From: Angomonas ambiguus
Taxonomy: Eukaryota > Euglenozoa > Kinetoplastea > Trypanosomatida > Trypanosomatidae
Length of the DNA: 64,000 nt
Assembly (NCBI GenBank): GCA_019695575.1
Contig: JADNSB010000041.1
Location: 62,001-126,000 of the forward strand
Direction of reading: 5' to 3'
The notes beneath the pieces were generated by a model. The model was not told the DNA's origin. It did not search any database and worked only from the letters and a program-made list of their open reading frames with translations. Every line of letters begins with the position of its first letter. Positions within the stretch are counted from its first letter, which is position 1. Of this stretch, positions 19,369-28,541 are shown piece by piece. A program made the translations under genes and the position numbers.

Positions 19369-21519
19369 ATGGGAAGGATTCCAAAAAGGGGTGCCAGAAT
19401 GCCCTCTGTGCCAAAGAAAAGAACGGCGTCCACGAAGGGGAAAAAGAAACCCCCTACCGCTCCTAGACAAAAACAAACACCTCTGCCCATCATTGATCTT
19501 CCCGTACCGCTTCCAGTTACAGAGGTACCAAAGGAGTCTGGCGGTCCATATCCTAGTCGACGCACCTCCTCAGTACAGTTTGTGCGAGGTCAGCGAGCAC
19601 CGTCGTTGGTGTATCAGTCGAAGGCCCCGGTAAGGAGTTTTCGGTCGGTAACGGATATTCATAAAGGTAGTTTTAGAAGCTCCGCCTCCTTTTCTTCGTT
19701 TCGTAGAAGCCCTAGTCGAAAATCGTCCAAGGTGAAAATGCGGTATGTGCGGCAGATCGACGAAGCCTCCGCTCTTCGCATACAACGGTGGTATCGGCAG
19801 ATAAAGTCTGGTAAGCGACCGCTGCCAGTGAGACTGCCTGCAGACGGGAGTTTTCTGACCGAGTTGAAGCTCCAACTACAAAGAGATACAGGGGAGGAGA
19901 AGGCCAGAGTGGAATGGGCGTCTAGGGTACTACGGCGGTTTTTTGACCGTGTTGCTCAACGTCTCGCCTCCCGTCAGAGAAACTCTGACTTTGTGCACTG
20001 TGTGAATGTCATTCAAGTTTGGGCTCGAGCAGTCTATTCCGAAAAGATGGCTCTCGCGCATTGGCTTCATCGGCGAAAAACCGCCGTGCGTACGATCGAG
20101 AACGCATGGATACAGTCACCGTGGTACTGCTATGGCACCAATGGAGGCATCAATGCTGAGGAAACCCGCCTCCTCCTGCGAGTAGAGCGCCTCACACGTC
20201 GCGATATGGTGAGAGCCCGGTTTCGCTTTCTGGTTCGCCAACATCAGTTGTTTTACAACCACCCTATCCTGCACGATACCAAGTGGTTCGCTCGTGCCAT
20301 TCCGTGGGAGTATGAAGTCAATAACAGTGTAATTTCCTACGAGGTGGATGAGAAGAAGAAGAAAGGGAATAAGAAGGACAAGCGTAGTGTGGGTGCCTCT
20401 ACACTGGCATTGGGACAGTTTACCGCGGCAGAGCGGAGTTTGTTATCCAGCGATCATCCTCCTGTTGATGCTGACACACTTGTACCCTCCAACGAGGCGG
20501 GTGTAGGGACGACAGCAACCGACACAGAAAAGGAGGTGGACATGTCCCTTCCACTCACCTCGGCGGAGGAACATCACCTACTGCGGTTAGTACAAGACGC
20601 GGTCAACGGATTTCTGCTTTCCCGGGAAGAAGTGAACGTGTTACTGGACCACGACAGGTGTGTTTCTCCCCTTCAGCGCTGTATCCAAGCGGCTACCGTG
20701 GAGGACATGAGGGGCCTTTCTCGTCTTTCACTCTTAGCGATTCCCACATTAGGAGGCGTCGATGCCGCGTGGTGTGCACTGGTCAAGGGATCCGCAGGGA
20801 CGTCCTCCGTAGTGGCATCGAGCCCATTGCTGACGTCTCCTCCACTACTACTCTTGGGAAACTGGGTGTGCGCTTCAGCGGCAAAGAAAGTATTGTACCC
20901 AACCACCACTCCACGCATTAAAGCGATCGACTCCCACGAAGCCGCTCGCCGGGACTGTTTGTTGAGGGAACAGGCACTGCCCTTCACGATGGGGACATCC
21001 TTTTTGGGGGAGGAGTGGAGGGCGTTCATTCTGTTTTGCTGCGCTGCGGAGCAAAAAAGACGGACACATTGCACGTTAAAGAACACGGCATCTACTTGTT
21101 CTAATTTACCCGGAACCGTACGGCAAAACACTGAATCTCAAGATGCACCACTTTCTTTAGAAACTGTCAAGCGAAGAAAATACGGCGTTCCTATAATAGG
21201 CGCCAACGGAAAGAAGCGACCTGTTGACTTTCTTCTCTCCGACTTCATACCTTCTAACCCCTCACCTTCCACTACGACTCAAACCACAACGTACCCCATT
21301 CCAACTTCTTCTTCCTTGACCACAGAGGAGATACCGACGGAGGGGATGGAGCCATCCCTCCCGATAGAGGTTCCTTATTCCTATTCATTTGTACTCTTTG
21401 TGAACCAGCTGGAGCGAGTGTTACTACGGGAGCGCTACAGTAGGACCAACATTGAAAAACGACAGAGGGAGCAATACTATTCGATGATCAAACTGTTGGA
21501 CCTGTTTAGAATTTCCTAG
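19369..21519 (+). CDS. IQ-like basic protein of unknown function
   Basis: A 716-residue protein with a very basic N-terminus (about residues 1-120, Lys/Arg/Pro/Ser-rich). IQ-like segments follow at about residues 131-145 (ALRIQRWYRQIKSGKR), 200-220 (VIQVWARAVYSEKMALAHW) and 225-245 (KTAVRTIENAWIQ), which suggest calmodulin or centrin binding. A Lys-rich linker sits near 325-345. The C-terminal part is helical with an FVLFVNQLERVLLRERY block. No enzymatic motif is seen. The ATG at 19369 follows a pyrimidine tract at about 19323-19352 with AG at 19355-19356; an in-frame Met 10 codons later is a possible alternative start. A cytoskeletal or basal-body role is a guess from the IQ-like motifs; the family is not recognised. 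Confidence 0.75.
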   Translation: MGRIPKRGARMPSVPKKRTASTKGKKKPPTAPRQKQTPLPIIDLPVPLPVTEVPKESGGPYPSRRTSSVQFVRGQRAPSLVYQSKAPVRSFRSVTDIHKGSFRSSASFSSFRRSPSRKSSKVKMRYVRQIDEASALRIQRWYRQIKSGKRPLPVRLPADGSFLTELKLQLQRDTGEEKARVEWASRVLRRFFDRVAQRLASRQRNSDFVHCVNVIQVWARAVYSEKMALAHWLHRRKTAVRTIENAWIQSPWYCYGTNGGINAEETRLLLRVERLTRRDMVRARFRFLVRQHQLFYNHPILHDTKWFARAIPWEYEVNNSVISYEVDEKKKKGNKKDKRSVGASTLALGQFTAAERSLLSSDHPPVDADTLVPSNEAGVGTTATDTEKEVDMSLPLTSAEEHHLLRLVQDAVNGFLLSREEVNVLLDHDRCVSPLQRCIQAATVEDMRGLSRLSLLAIPTLGGVDAAWCALVKGSAGTSSVVASSPLLTSPPLLLLGNWVCASAAKKVLYPTTTPRIKAIDSHEAARRDCLLREQALPFTMGTSFLGEEWRAFILFCCAAEQKRRTHCTLKNTASTCSNLPGTVRQNTESQDAPLSLETVKRRKYGVPIIGANGKKRPVDFLLSDFIPSNPSPSTTTQTTTYPIPTSSSLTTEEIPTEGMEPSLPIEVPYSYSFVLFVNQLERVLLRERYSRTNIEKRQREQYYSMIKLLDLFRIS

Positions 21520-21831
21520 AAAAGGATAATCTGATTATTATTATTATTATTTTTCTTGTGGTTGTTGTGTGAAATAAAAACGTTTACCACTCTGCTTGCT
21601 TTTAATTTTTTTTTTCTAAAAAAAAAAATAAATTAAAACCAAAAACACGTTAAATCTTATGTATACTCCCCAAGTCTACAAAGTGTTGTTTACTCTGTAT
21701 AAGACCAATAGTGTGTAAAGGTGTTGTTGATTTTTTTTTTCTGTGTTGTTGCTGCACCGTTAATCTGTTTCTTCTTCTCGTTTCTCCCCACTAAGAGTTA
21801 ATTATTAAATGGGTTTACCCTCTGTTGTAGA
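21520..21831. other. Intergenic spacer
   Basis: 312 nt with a TTA repeat at about 21536-21551, T- and A-runs, and a pyrimidine tract at about 21763-21790. The codon before the next start is part of TAG at 21828-21830, a possible acceptor. No gene is seen. Confidence 0.6.
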
Positions 21832-23181
21832 ATGACTATTTCCGTTCGAGAGTCTATTAGAAACGCCTACTTAAAGGAGGTAAAGGATCAGGTGGAGGTG
21901 AATGAAGCGACTGTCTTTTCGCCCAAAAAAGTTATTGGGAACGATGCGCTGAGGGCGGTGATGACACTCACAAAAGAATTAGTACGACGGAGAAAGTTTC
22001 AGGACACCCAATCAGAGAGTAAGGCGGAGATAACCGACAGTTGGTTGCAATCCGTTCCCTTCTGCTTGTTACACTCTGAAACAAGTGTGGTGAACTATCT
22101 GGGTATGTTGGTGGCGATTGACTTTCAACACTGGTGTGAGTTACCACTTCCAGAGGAGGAGAAAGCGCTTGTAGGGGAAGTCGTGAAAGGGTTCGCGGGG
22201 TTCTACATCTGTCTTTCTCCAACCGACGACGGCAAGAACCCTAGTTACAAGGAGGAGGGAAAAGGAAAGACCATGGTAAGGGGCTCCGCCGCAATGATGC
22301 ACTTGTTAAAAGTCGCAGTAGACGAACACAATCTTCACTGGTATGACCCAGCCTACTTGGCTTCTCTTGGGGACAACATAAACGAGGTACAAGACCACTT
22401 GGCGGTGTGTTTTAAAGGGTGCGATGAGGAGGGCAGCAAGGAGCTCTGGATGCCTGAAACCGCTGCACGAATTGAAATACTGCTAACCTTAACCAAAGTG
22501 TTACTGGAGAGGAACACTTCCTTTTACAATCTTTTACAGACTAGCGATGGCTACTTGTTTGGAAAAGAAAGAGCCTTTATTCCCTCGTTGGTGCACTTGC
22601 ACCCCCGGTATAGGGACTTTGCCTGCATCGATGGGAATGACGCTTTCCCTGTTTTGAAGCTCTCCCAACTGACTGCACTGGCCCTCAGTCAGGCACTCCC
22701 CGCCTACTGGAGATGGCGGAAGGCTTCTTCTGCTTCTTCTTCAACAGCGATCCCAGAAACGGAAGCAGATCAACAAGACAAGAACCCGGCTTCCTTTTTA
22801 ACCAAACTTAAACCGTTAATTCTCGAGAATCAGGAGACGCCCTTATTTAAAGATCAAGCCCTTCTTTCCATCTGCTGTGACTACCAAATCCCTAAGGTAC
22901 TCCGCGCTGCTGGACTGCTGGTGTACTCCCCATCGCTTTCCTATAAGGTGGACCACCGTGTTCTGCTGGGGGAGCGCTCTCCCGAGGAGTCCACCATTCG
23001 AGTGGCTACTTTGATCGCAGCAGAACTTTTAGCCGAGGCGATTGCGGAGGAGCTGAGTAATGAAGTAGGTAGCTCCATCTCTGCGGATGAAGTGTACAGT
23101 CAGCTAGACTATCCCCTCTGGTATACCGGTAGGAGTTTAAAGTCTAGCGAGCACCATCTTTGTCACACCATCATGTACTGA
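21832..23181 (+). CDS. QNG1: Queuosine salvage protein (queuosine 5'-phosphate N-glycosylase, DUF2419)
   Basis: Family members release queuine from queuosine 5'-phosphate so that the base can be reused by tRNA-guanine transglycosylase. In eukaryotes queuine is obtained only from diet or microbes. The 449-residue product has the family's C-terminal signature: CCDYQIPKVLRAAGLLVYSP (residues about 344-363), followed by VDHRVLLGERSPEESTIR and a helix AELLAEAIAEEL. The first two thirds match the helical family pattern (VNYLGMLVAIDFQHWCELP; GSAAMMHLLKVAVDE; RIEILLTLTKVLLER). It is longer than the human protein (about 340), mostly through insertions near residues 135-150 and 300-325. No targeting signal is evident. 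Assignment is from remembered family pattern and is good but not certain. Confidence 0.78.
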   Translation: MTISVRESIRNAYLKEVKDQVEVNEATVFSPKKVIGNDALRAVMTLTKELVRRRKFQDTQSESKAEITDSWLQSVPFCLLHSETSVVNYLGMLVAIDFQHWCELPLPEEEKALVGEVVKGFAGFYICLSPTDDGKNPSYKEEGKGKTMVRGSAAMMHLLKVAVDEHNLHWYDPAYLASLGDNINEVQDHLAVCFKGCDEEGSKELWMPETAARIEILLTLTKVLLERNTSFYNLLQTSDGYLFGKERAFIPSLVHLHPRYRDFACIDGNDAFPVLKLSQLTALALSQALPAYWRWRKASSASSSTAIPETEADQQDKNPASFLTKLKPLILENQETPLFKDQALLSICCDYQIPKVLRAAGLLVYSPSLSYKVDHRVLLGERSPEESTIRVATLIAAELLAEAIAEELSNEVGSSISADEVYSQLDYPLWYTGRSLKSSEHHLCHTIMY

Positions 23182-23384
23182 GATTTAAGGAAGAAAAAAA
23201 AAAATACTTTTTTTTTTCGTATTCTTTCCTCCCGCTTGTCTTTTTCCATTCTTTTTTTTTTTTATCTATATTGAGTACATCCCAAACTTGACTGGATCTG
23301 CACATCCACAAAATAAGAATAATAATCCTATTTTCTCACTTTTTTTGTTCTTTTAACCCTCCCTGACACCCTTTATAGTAGAGT

Positions 23385-25463
23385 ATGCGGACGTGTCTGA
23401 ATACGTCATTCTTTAGGACTGAAGTCCGTTCTTTTCCAAGGACCACTGTCTTGAGTCACCTATGGAAAAGTTCAAATTCAAAGAACCCCCCAAACTCTTT
23501 TAATCCAAGAGACAGCAAAAATAAGGTAGAAACCTCTGATGAGGAGCGTCTGTCGGTACCCATGTCTTTTGACGTGAAGGAGGTAGAGGACCAAGTAGAG
23601 GTGGAAAAGTTTTTCCCCAAGGCCATTTCCCAGTTAAAGCGCACCTCTCCTTTGGACCACATCAATGACGATAAGCGAACTCGAAAGTGGCACGACCGGA
23701 CACACGTCTACAACGTGGATGGATACACCTCAAAAGAAAAGGCAGAGGAAATGGATATCCAGGGAACGTCGCCTTCCTTCTTCGATGAAGGTAGTGTCGA
23801 TATCCGGGGAGGCTTTTCCCGTCGGGGGAAGCGGCGCGGCGCTAAGCGGGGGTCAGACTCCCCTGATACTCTGGGGTTAACGGGCGGAGTGGCGACCCGA
23901 CACGGCGCCGCACTGGACGAGAAAAGTAACGAATCCCCCGCGGACGTGACACTGGAGGAAACCGACGGGGAGGATTACGGTGACACCCCAGTTCAGATCA
24001 CGGACATGTTGAAGGAACGTTTAATGGAACTAAAGGGGGAAAAACTAAAGCAGGACCGTTTGGATACCTTTATGCCAAGGCGCCTTCCTCTTCTCACCGA
24101 CGCAGAGATCCAACAAAGAGAGAAGGCATTGAGTAGTCAGAAAGAATTACTGACGTTGGCCAAAACAGCGGCGGGGAAAAGGAACCGAAAGGGGAAGATG
24201 TTATCGGATTGGAGTAAGGAGGGTTCCGTCGAGGAAAAGAAGGACCTTTTGATCCACCAGGACGGTGTGACAGAGCGTGGGCGGGTGCAAGCTAGGGAGG
24301 TGCTACATACCGCGGAGGGACTGCTCCCGGGTTCGTCCAAGTCTACAGACACGAACTGGGAGGACACCGCACACTCTAGAGTGCCAGGTGACAAGGCCCA
24401 CGACAGCAACGACGGCATCGTCTACTTATTACGGGTGTTGCCACGAACGGGTTTCTGCAGTCGGCGGGAGGCCTCCGTTATTATTGCTAGTGGACAGGTG
24501 CGGGTGAACAACATCGTGGAGCGGAACCCTTTTCGTCGCGTTCGTGCAGAGGATGATATTCACGTCACCGGTCACCACTCTCGACTGCGATTTGCGCCTC
24601 CGCGCTTGTGGATGTACCACAAGCCAGCCAATGTCGTGGTGTCCCGGAATGATGTACTGGGTCGAACCCTCATCTCTCGGCATGCCCGTATATTAGGAAT
24701 GGACCACCTGATACCCGTGGGCTCGCTTCCGATGCGGGCGCATGGCGTACTACTGCTCACCAACGACGGCGAGTTGAGTCAGTTTCTCGAGAACCCTTCG
24801 AATAATATTCAACGTACCTATCTCCTTCGTGTCCGTCCCGCCGTCGATCCTGTTCTCGCCCATCAACTCAACACCAATGGGGTGTACATTAATGGGAAAC
24901 AGCATCGCAACTTTGAGTTCTTTGTCAACCCCGCCACTAAGTCCCGGTACTCCTTAAAGGTAAAAGTACGCGGCGATTCAATGCCCGTCTCTCAGCTCCT
25001 GCAGCACCTTGGACGGAAAGTGGAGCGCGGTGGACGCATCTCCTTTGGTCCCTTTGCGCTGGGAACACTGGCCGTGGGCTCGGTGAGGGAGGTGACGGTG
25101 CCGCCTTTCTATCTCCAGCACGTCGGTAGCGTTTGGTCGAGCTTTATTGAGCGGGACTGGCCGTACTTTAGACAACAGCGCGTATCCAGGTTAAAGAAAT
25201 TGTCCCGGTACCGTCAACTCACCCCGAATGAGTTGGAGGAGTTGGACAACTACACCTACGAGGAGGTGCAGAACGCCCTCGCCTTTGACGCGCAGGAACT
25301 GAAGGAGGCGATGGAGACCCGGGCGCGGAATAGGGAACCGGTGAGGGTGAAGGAGCCTCTGATAGCGCCTTTTCCTGGTGTCCCCCCTGCACCGGAGGAT
25401 ATCCACACCGACCAAGAATGGGTATACGACGAGTCCATCATTGAGGACATCACATCTGTATGA
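23385..25463 (+). CDS. RsuA/RluB-type pseudouridine synthase-like protein, catalytic Asp missing
   Basis: A 692-residue protein with a long charged N-terminal extension (about residues 1-340), an S4 RNA-binding domain at about 347-405 (RTGFCSRREASVIIASGQVRVNN) and an RsuA/RluB/E/F-like pseudouridine synthase domain at about 408-590 (LWMYHKPANVVVSR; GVLLLTNDGEL; RTYLLRV; FFVNPATKSRYSLKVKVRG). In active members the catalytic Asp lies in the motif GRLD just before GLLLLTNDG; here the equivalent reads G446-S447-L448-P449, so both Arg and the catalytic Asp are absent. The protein is therefore probably an rRNA-binding or ribosome-assembly factor rather than an enzyme. The N-terminus is Arg/Ser/Thr-rich without early acidic residues, compatible with mitochondrial import. 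The C-terminal tail (about 600-692) is charged and helical. Confidence 0.85.
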   Translation: MRTCLNTSFFRTEVRSFPRTTVLSHLWKSSNSKNPPNSFNPRDSKNKVETSDEERLSVPMSFDVKEVEDQVEVEKFFPKAISQLKRTSPLDHINDDKRTRKWHDRTHVYNVDGYTSKEKAEEMDIQGTSPSFFDEGSVDIRGGFSRRGKRRGAKRGSDSPDTLGLTGGVATRHGAALDEKSNESPADVTLEETDGEDYGDTPVQITDMLKERLMELKGEKLKQDRLDTFMPRRLPLLTDAEIQQREKALSSQKELLTLAKTAAGKRNRKGKMLSDWSKEGSVEEKKDLLIHQDGVTERGRVQAREVLHTAEGLLPGSSKSTDTNWEDTAHSRVPGDKAHDSNDGIVYLLRVLPRTGFCSRREASVIIASGQVRVNNIVERNPFRRVRAEDDIHVTGHHSRLRFAPPRLWMYHKPANVVVSRNDVLGRTLISRHARILGMDHLIPVGSLPMRAHGVLLLTNDGELSQFLENPSNNIQRTYLLRVRPAVDPVLAHQLNTNGVYINGKQHRNFEFFVNPATKSRYSLKVKVRGDSMPVSQLLQHLGRKVERGGRISFGPFALGTLAVGSVREVTVPPFYLQHVGSVWSSFIERDWPYFRQQRVSRLKKLSRYRQLTPNELEELDNYTYEEVQNALAFDAQELKEAMETRARNREPVRVKEPLIAPFPGVPPAPEDIHTDQEWVYDESIIEDITSV

Positions 25464-25749
25464 CGAACCCTATCACAGAGTTAATGGTTTAATATTAATT
25501 ATTTTTGTATACTATTTAAAAAAGAATTTTAGCAAGTGGCTTCTCTCCCCTTTCCTTGTTGGGTTTTTTTCTTTCTTCTCTGTTGTTGAATTATATTTCT
25601 TGCTCTGTGTATTTTAACTATTTGTTTTTCCTCTCTTTCTTTCTCGTTTTTTGTTTTGTTTTCAAATTACTGCTGAAATAGGAATAATAGTTTCTATACA
25701 TTATTAACACAATTATTAGGATACTCACGTATTTCACAGAGTCAGCCCA

Positions 25750-26670
25750 ATGTTTGACGACTTCGACGCTGTGCTGAGCTCCGACTTCTCACTGGACCAC
25801 TGCCCTCGGGTTGGTCCCTTTACGTTCCACAACTTGCGCCAAAGCTGTGAGGACGAGCTAAGCTTGACGTCTTTCCGGAAAAACTTTAAGGTGGATGCTA
25901 AAAACGACGACTTCCGCGTGATGCCCAGTACCGGCGAGCTGCTGACGGCTGACCCCCTCGACACCAGTGAGTCTCTCTATGATGACAGAAGGGTGTGGAA
26001 ACTCTCAGCTCCATGCCCCGTCCCTCGTTCTATCCCGAAGCTGGACATGAAAAAGGGTACGACGACGCTGGGAATGATGTTTGATGGTGGTATCATTATC
26101 GCCGTGGACTCCCGTGCTTCCACTGGACAGTATATTGCCTCTCAGACGGTAATGAAGGTGTTGGAGATCAACGAGTACCTCCTGGGAACGATGGCGGGTG
26201 GTGCGGCGGACTGTCAGTACTGGGAGCGAGTGTTGGGTATGGAATGTCGTTTATGGGAGTTACGCAATGGGGTACGTATTACGGTGGCCGCGGCGAGCAA
26301 AATTCTCTCCAACATCACCTACGCCTACCGCAATCATGGCCTCTCGATGGGTACCATGATCGCCGGTTGGGATCAATTCGGTCCTTCTCTCTATAGCGTC
26401 GATGATAAGGGCTCTCGCTTCAGGAATAATATCTTCAGTGTAGGTTCTGGTTCGATTTATGCGTACGGTGTGTTGGACTCTGGATACCGTAAGGATATGT
26501 CGGTAGAGGAGGCCTGTGACCTCGCCCGTCGGTCCATCTTTCACGCCACCTACCGTGATGGAGCCTCTGGTGGTATCGTCACCGTCTACCATGTTCACGC
26601 CAATGGTTATACTCAGATCTCACGAGACAACCAGACGGATTTATTCTATCGCTACTTTCCAGAAAAGTAG
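25750..26670 (+). CDS. PSMB5: Proteasome subunit beta type-5 (chymotrypsin-like)
   Basis: The chymotrypsin-like catalytic subunit of the 20S proteasome core, made as a proprotein and autoprocessed. A propeptide of 103 residues precedes the mature N-terminus in KG/TTTLGM, so Thr104 becomes catalytic Thr1. Counting from it, Asp17, Lys33 and Met45 (in YLLGTMAGG) all fall at the expected positions; Met45 shapes the S1 pocket of beta-5. The C-terminal half carries the conserved [14 protein letters not shown] and [14 protein letters not shown] motifs. Length (306) is typical. The next gene is a UMSBP-like zinc-knuckle gene, a neighbourhood I recall from other trypanosomatids. In related parasites the beta-4/beta-5 interface is a drug target (established knowledge). 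Confidence 0.98.
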   Translation: MFDDFDAVLSSDFSLDHCPRVGPFTFHNLRQSCEDELSLTSFRKNFKVDAKNDDFRVMPSTGELLTADPLDTSESLYDDRRVWKLSAPCPVPRSIPKLDMKKGTTTLGMMFDGGIIIAVDSRASTGQYIASQTVMKVLEINEYLLGTMAGGAADCQYWERVLGMECRLWELRNGVRITVAAASKILSNITYAYRNHGLSMGTMIAGWDQFGPSLYSVDDKGSRFRNNIFSVGSGSIYAYGVLDSGYRKDMSVEEACDLARRSIFHATYRDGASGGIVTVYHVHANGYTQISRDNQTDLFYRYFPEK

Positions 26671-26984
26671 AAGAAGAGAGGAAAACTCGCGTCGTTGTGG
26701 ATGATTGGTTGAGTCACAGTTTACTGCGGCGCGGTGTTTTTTTTTTTTTAAAGAAAGAAAGAAAAAGAAGAAAGTTACCTTCTTACAAACTATTCAGAAA
26801 GTGTTGAACTTTAAACCCAAAGTCGAAGAAAACAAAATAAAAAAGTAAAACTTTCCTCTCTTGCATTGTAACCTTTGGTAACGTTATGAGTGGACATGTG
26901 AACACTAAAATCCTTCCGTTCTCTTTTTCTCCTTCTGTAGTTTTTTTTCTTTTTTTTTTCCACCGTAAATACAGAAAGTAAAGT
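26671..26984. other. Intergenic spacer
   Basis: 314 nt with T-runs and purine-rich stretches near 26750-26770, and a pyrimidine tract at about 26920-26961, the likely acceptor signal for the zinc-knuckle gene. No gene is seen. Confidence 0.55.
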
Positions 26985-27677
26985 ATGTCGTCGTCTGACT
27001 CTGATACCGAGAGAGCAGTGAAGCGCGTCCGCGCTGACCCTGAGGAGGAGCAACAAGAAGAATTCCAGGAAGACACCAAGCCCTCTACTGGCGATAACAC
27101 CTGCCGAAACTGCGGTGAAGAGGGGCACTTCGCCCGTGAGTGCCCCCAGAAGGGTAACAATGCCAACGACGGAGGTAACACCTGCTTCCGTTGTGGGGAG
27201 GCTGGCCACTTCAGCCGTGAGTGCCCCAATAGCGCGAAGGAAGGTTCCGCCGGTGGCATGACATGCTTCCGTTGCGGTGAAGCCGGTCACATGAGCCGAG
27301 ACTGCCCGAACCCCGCCAAGGCCGGGTCTGCCAGTAACATCACGTGCCACAACTGCGGAGAAGTTGGACACCTCTCCCGCGATTGCCCCTCCCGTGGGGG
27401 TAAAAGAGGTCGCGGAGGTGATGACCGCGCTTGCTACAACTGTGGCGAGACTGGTCACATGAGCCGAGACTGCCCTAACGCTCGTCAAGGTGGACGTAGC
27501 GGAGGCGGTGGTGGTGGTGACCGCGCTTGCTACAACTGTGGCGAGACTGGTCACATGAGCCGAGACTGCCCTAACGCTCGTCAAGGTGGACGTAGCGGGG
27601 GCGGTGGTGGTGGTGACCGTGCGTGCTTTAAGTGTGGCGAAACTGGACACATCAGCCGTGACTGCCCCAACAGTTAA
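26985..27677 (+). CDS. Seven-knuckle CCHC zinc finger protein (UMSBP/HEXBP family)
   Basis: A 230-residue single-stranded nucleic-acid-binding protein of the kinetoplastid UMSBP/HEXBP group, relatives of CNBP. In Crithidia, UMSBP binds the minicircle replication-origin sequence. After an acidic N-terminus of about 40 residues there are seven CX2CX4HX4C knuckles, beginning CRNCGEEGHFAREC and ending CFKCGETGHISRDC, separated by Gly/Arg-rich or Ala/Asn-rich linkers. Knuckles 5 and 6 with their RGG-like linkers are a near-identical tandem duplication. Codon use is strongly biased to C- and G-ending codons, as in abundant proteins. Knuckle number differs from the five of Crithidia UMSBP, so I do not assign a specific ortholog. 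Confidence 0.95.
   Translation: MSSSDSDTERAVKRVRADPEEEQQEEFQEDTKPSTGDNTCRNCGEEGHFARECPQKGNNANDGGNTCFRCGEAGHFSRECPNSAKEGSAGGMTCFRCGEAGHMSRDCPNPAKAGSASNITCHNCGEVGHLSRDCPSRGGKRGRGGDDRACYNCGETGHMSRDCPNARQGGRSGGGGGGDRACYNCGETGHMSRDCPNARQGGRSGGGGGGDRACFKCGETGHISRDCPNS
27423..27614 (+). repeat. Tandem 96-bp duplication inside the zinc-knuckle gene
   Basis: Two consecutive 96-bp units (27423-27518 and 27519-27614) differ at a single visible base, in the Gly-rich linker. Each encodes one CCHC knuckle plus a GGRSGGGGGG linker (32 residues). The near identity, including synonymous sites, points to a recent duplication or ongoing homogenisation. Confidence 0.93.
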
Positions 27678-28541
27678 ATATAAGTAATAAAAACGTTTAA
27701 ATTTTTTTCTCTTTAAAACTTACTCTCTAACTAATAGGCCGGATAAAAAAGCTAATGTGCCTACCTAAATAACAATTTATATGTTTCTACTTTTTTTTTT
27801 GTAGTTTGGAGCGTCTCCCCCCCATTCCAACGATATCAGGTACGGGATTAGTCGTTTTCGCAGTGTACTTTTTTTTTGTTGTTTTGTGGAAGTTTCTCTT
27901 CTTTCCTTTTAACCTTTTCTCCTTCCTTTTTTCTGTTCAGGTTGACTATTTGTTTTTATACTTTAGAGTGAATGCAGAGAGGGTTCATTGAGGAGTGTTT
28001 TGGCGGGTGAAGAGTAGCCTTGTTGTTATTCTTTGTACTCTGTATAGTTCGGTGTAGGGAGTCGTGTGTGGTGGATAGAAAAAGAGTACCGAGAAACGGG
28101 AGAAGAGAAGAAACCGGTGGAGGGTAGAGGAACACGACAATGCAAAGGAGAGAATGCTGTGAGAAAGTGCCTTGATTATTATTATTATTATTATTTTTCT
28201 TAAAAGAAAAAAAAAGAAAGGATAACCAACGTAATTGCTTATACCTTTTCTGCTTCGACATTTTTTTTTTGTCCCTCTAGCCAATTGAACACTCTGTTTG
28301 CATTTTTTATGTGGCGCGTTTAACTTACATATATCGCTTTACTTTGTGGGTGAAGCACCCTTTTTTTTTTCTTTCTTCATTGCTGTTATCGTTCTCTTGT
28401 ATATTCAGTGGAACGGTGACCCTACAAAGACATTAAAACACGAAAACGAAAAAGTCTAAAGAGAAGTGAAAAAAGGAAACATAAAAACAAAACAAAACAG
28501 AGAACATCATCCAAAAGAACGAAAAGGCCTCTGTAGCCAAC
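27678..28541. other. Longest intergenic spacer (864 nt), no gene recognised
   Basis: AT-rich, with T-runs near 27791-27800, 27869-27876, 28261-28270 and 28361-28371 and a TTA repeat at about 28174-28195. A pyrimidine-rich tract at about 28361-28399 is followed by AG at 28407-28408, which would leave a 5' leader of about 130 nt on the RS-rich gene. A short + strand frame near 27806 lacks an ATG and is T-run translation. No convincing RNA gene is seen, but box C/D or H/ACA RNAs cannot be excluded by eye. Confidence 0.5.
28174..28195. repeat. (TTA)n microsatellite
   Basis: About seven ATT/TTA triplets in the spacer before the RS-rich gene. Confidence 0.85.

Noticed and set aside
26811-27650. 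279-residue open frame on the minus strand opposite the zinc-knuckle gene
   Set aside because: It is a Thr/Ala/Val-rich mirror of the biased codons of the + strand knuckles; the CCHC pattern proves the + strand frame.
27806-27991. 61-residue + strand frame in the longest spacer
   Set aside because: Begins with TTG, is Phe-rich from T-runs and has no conserved feature.
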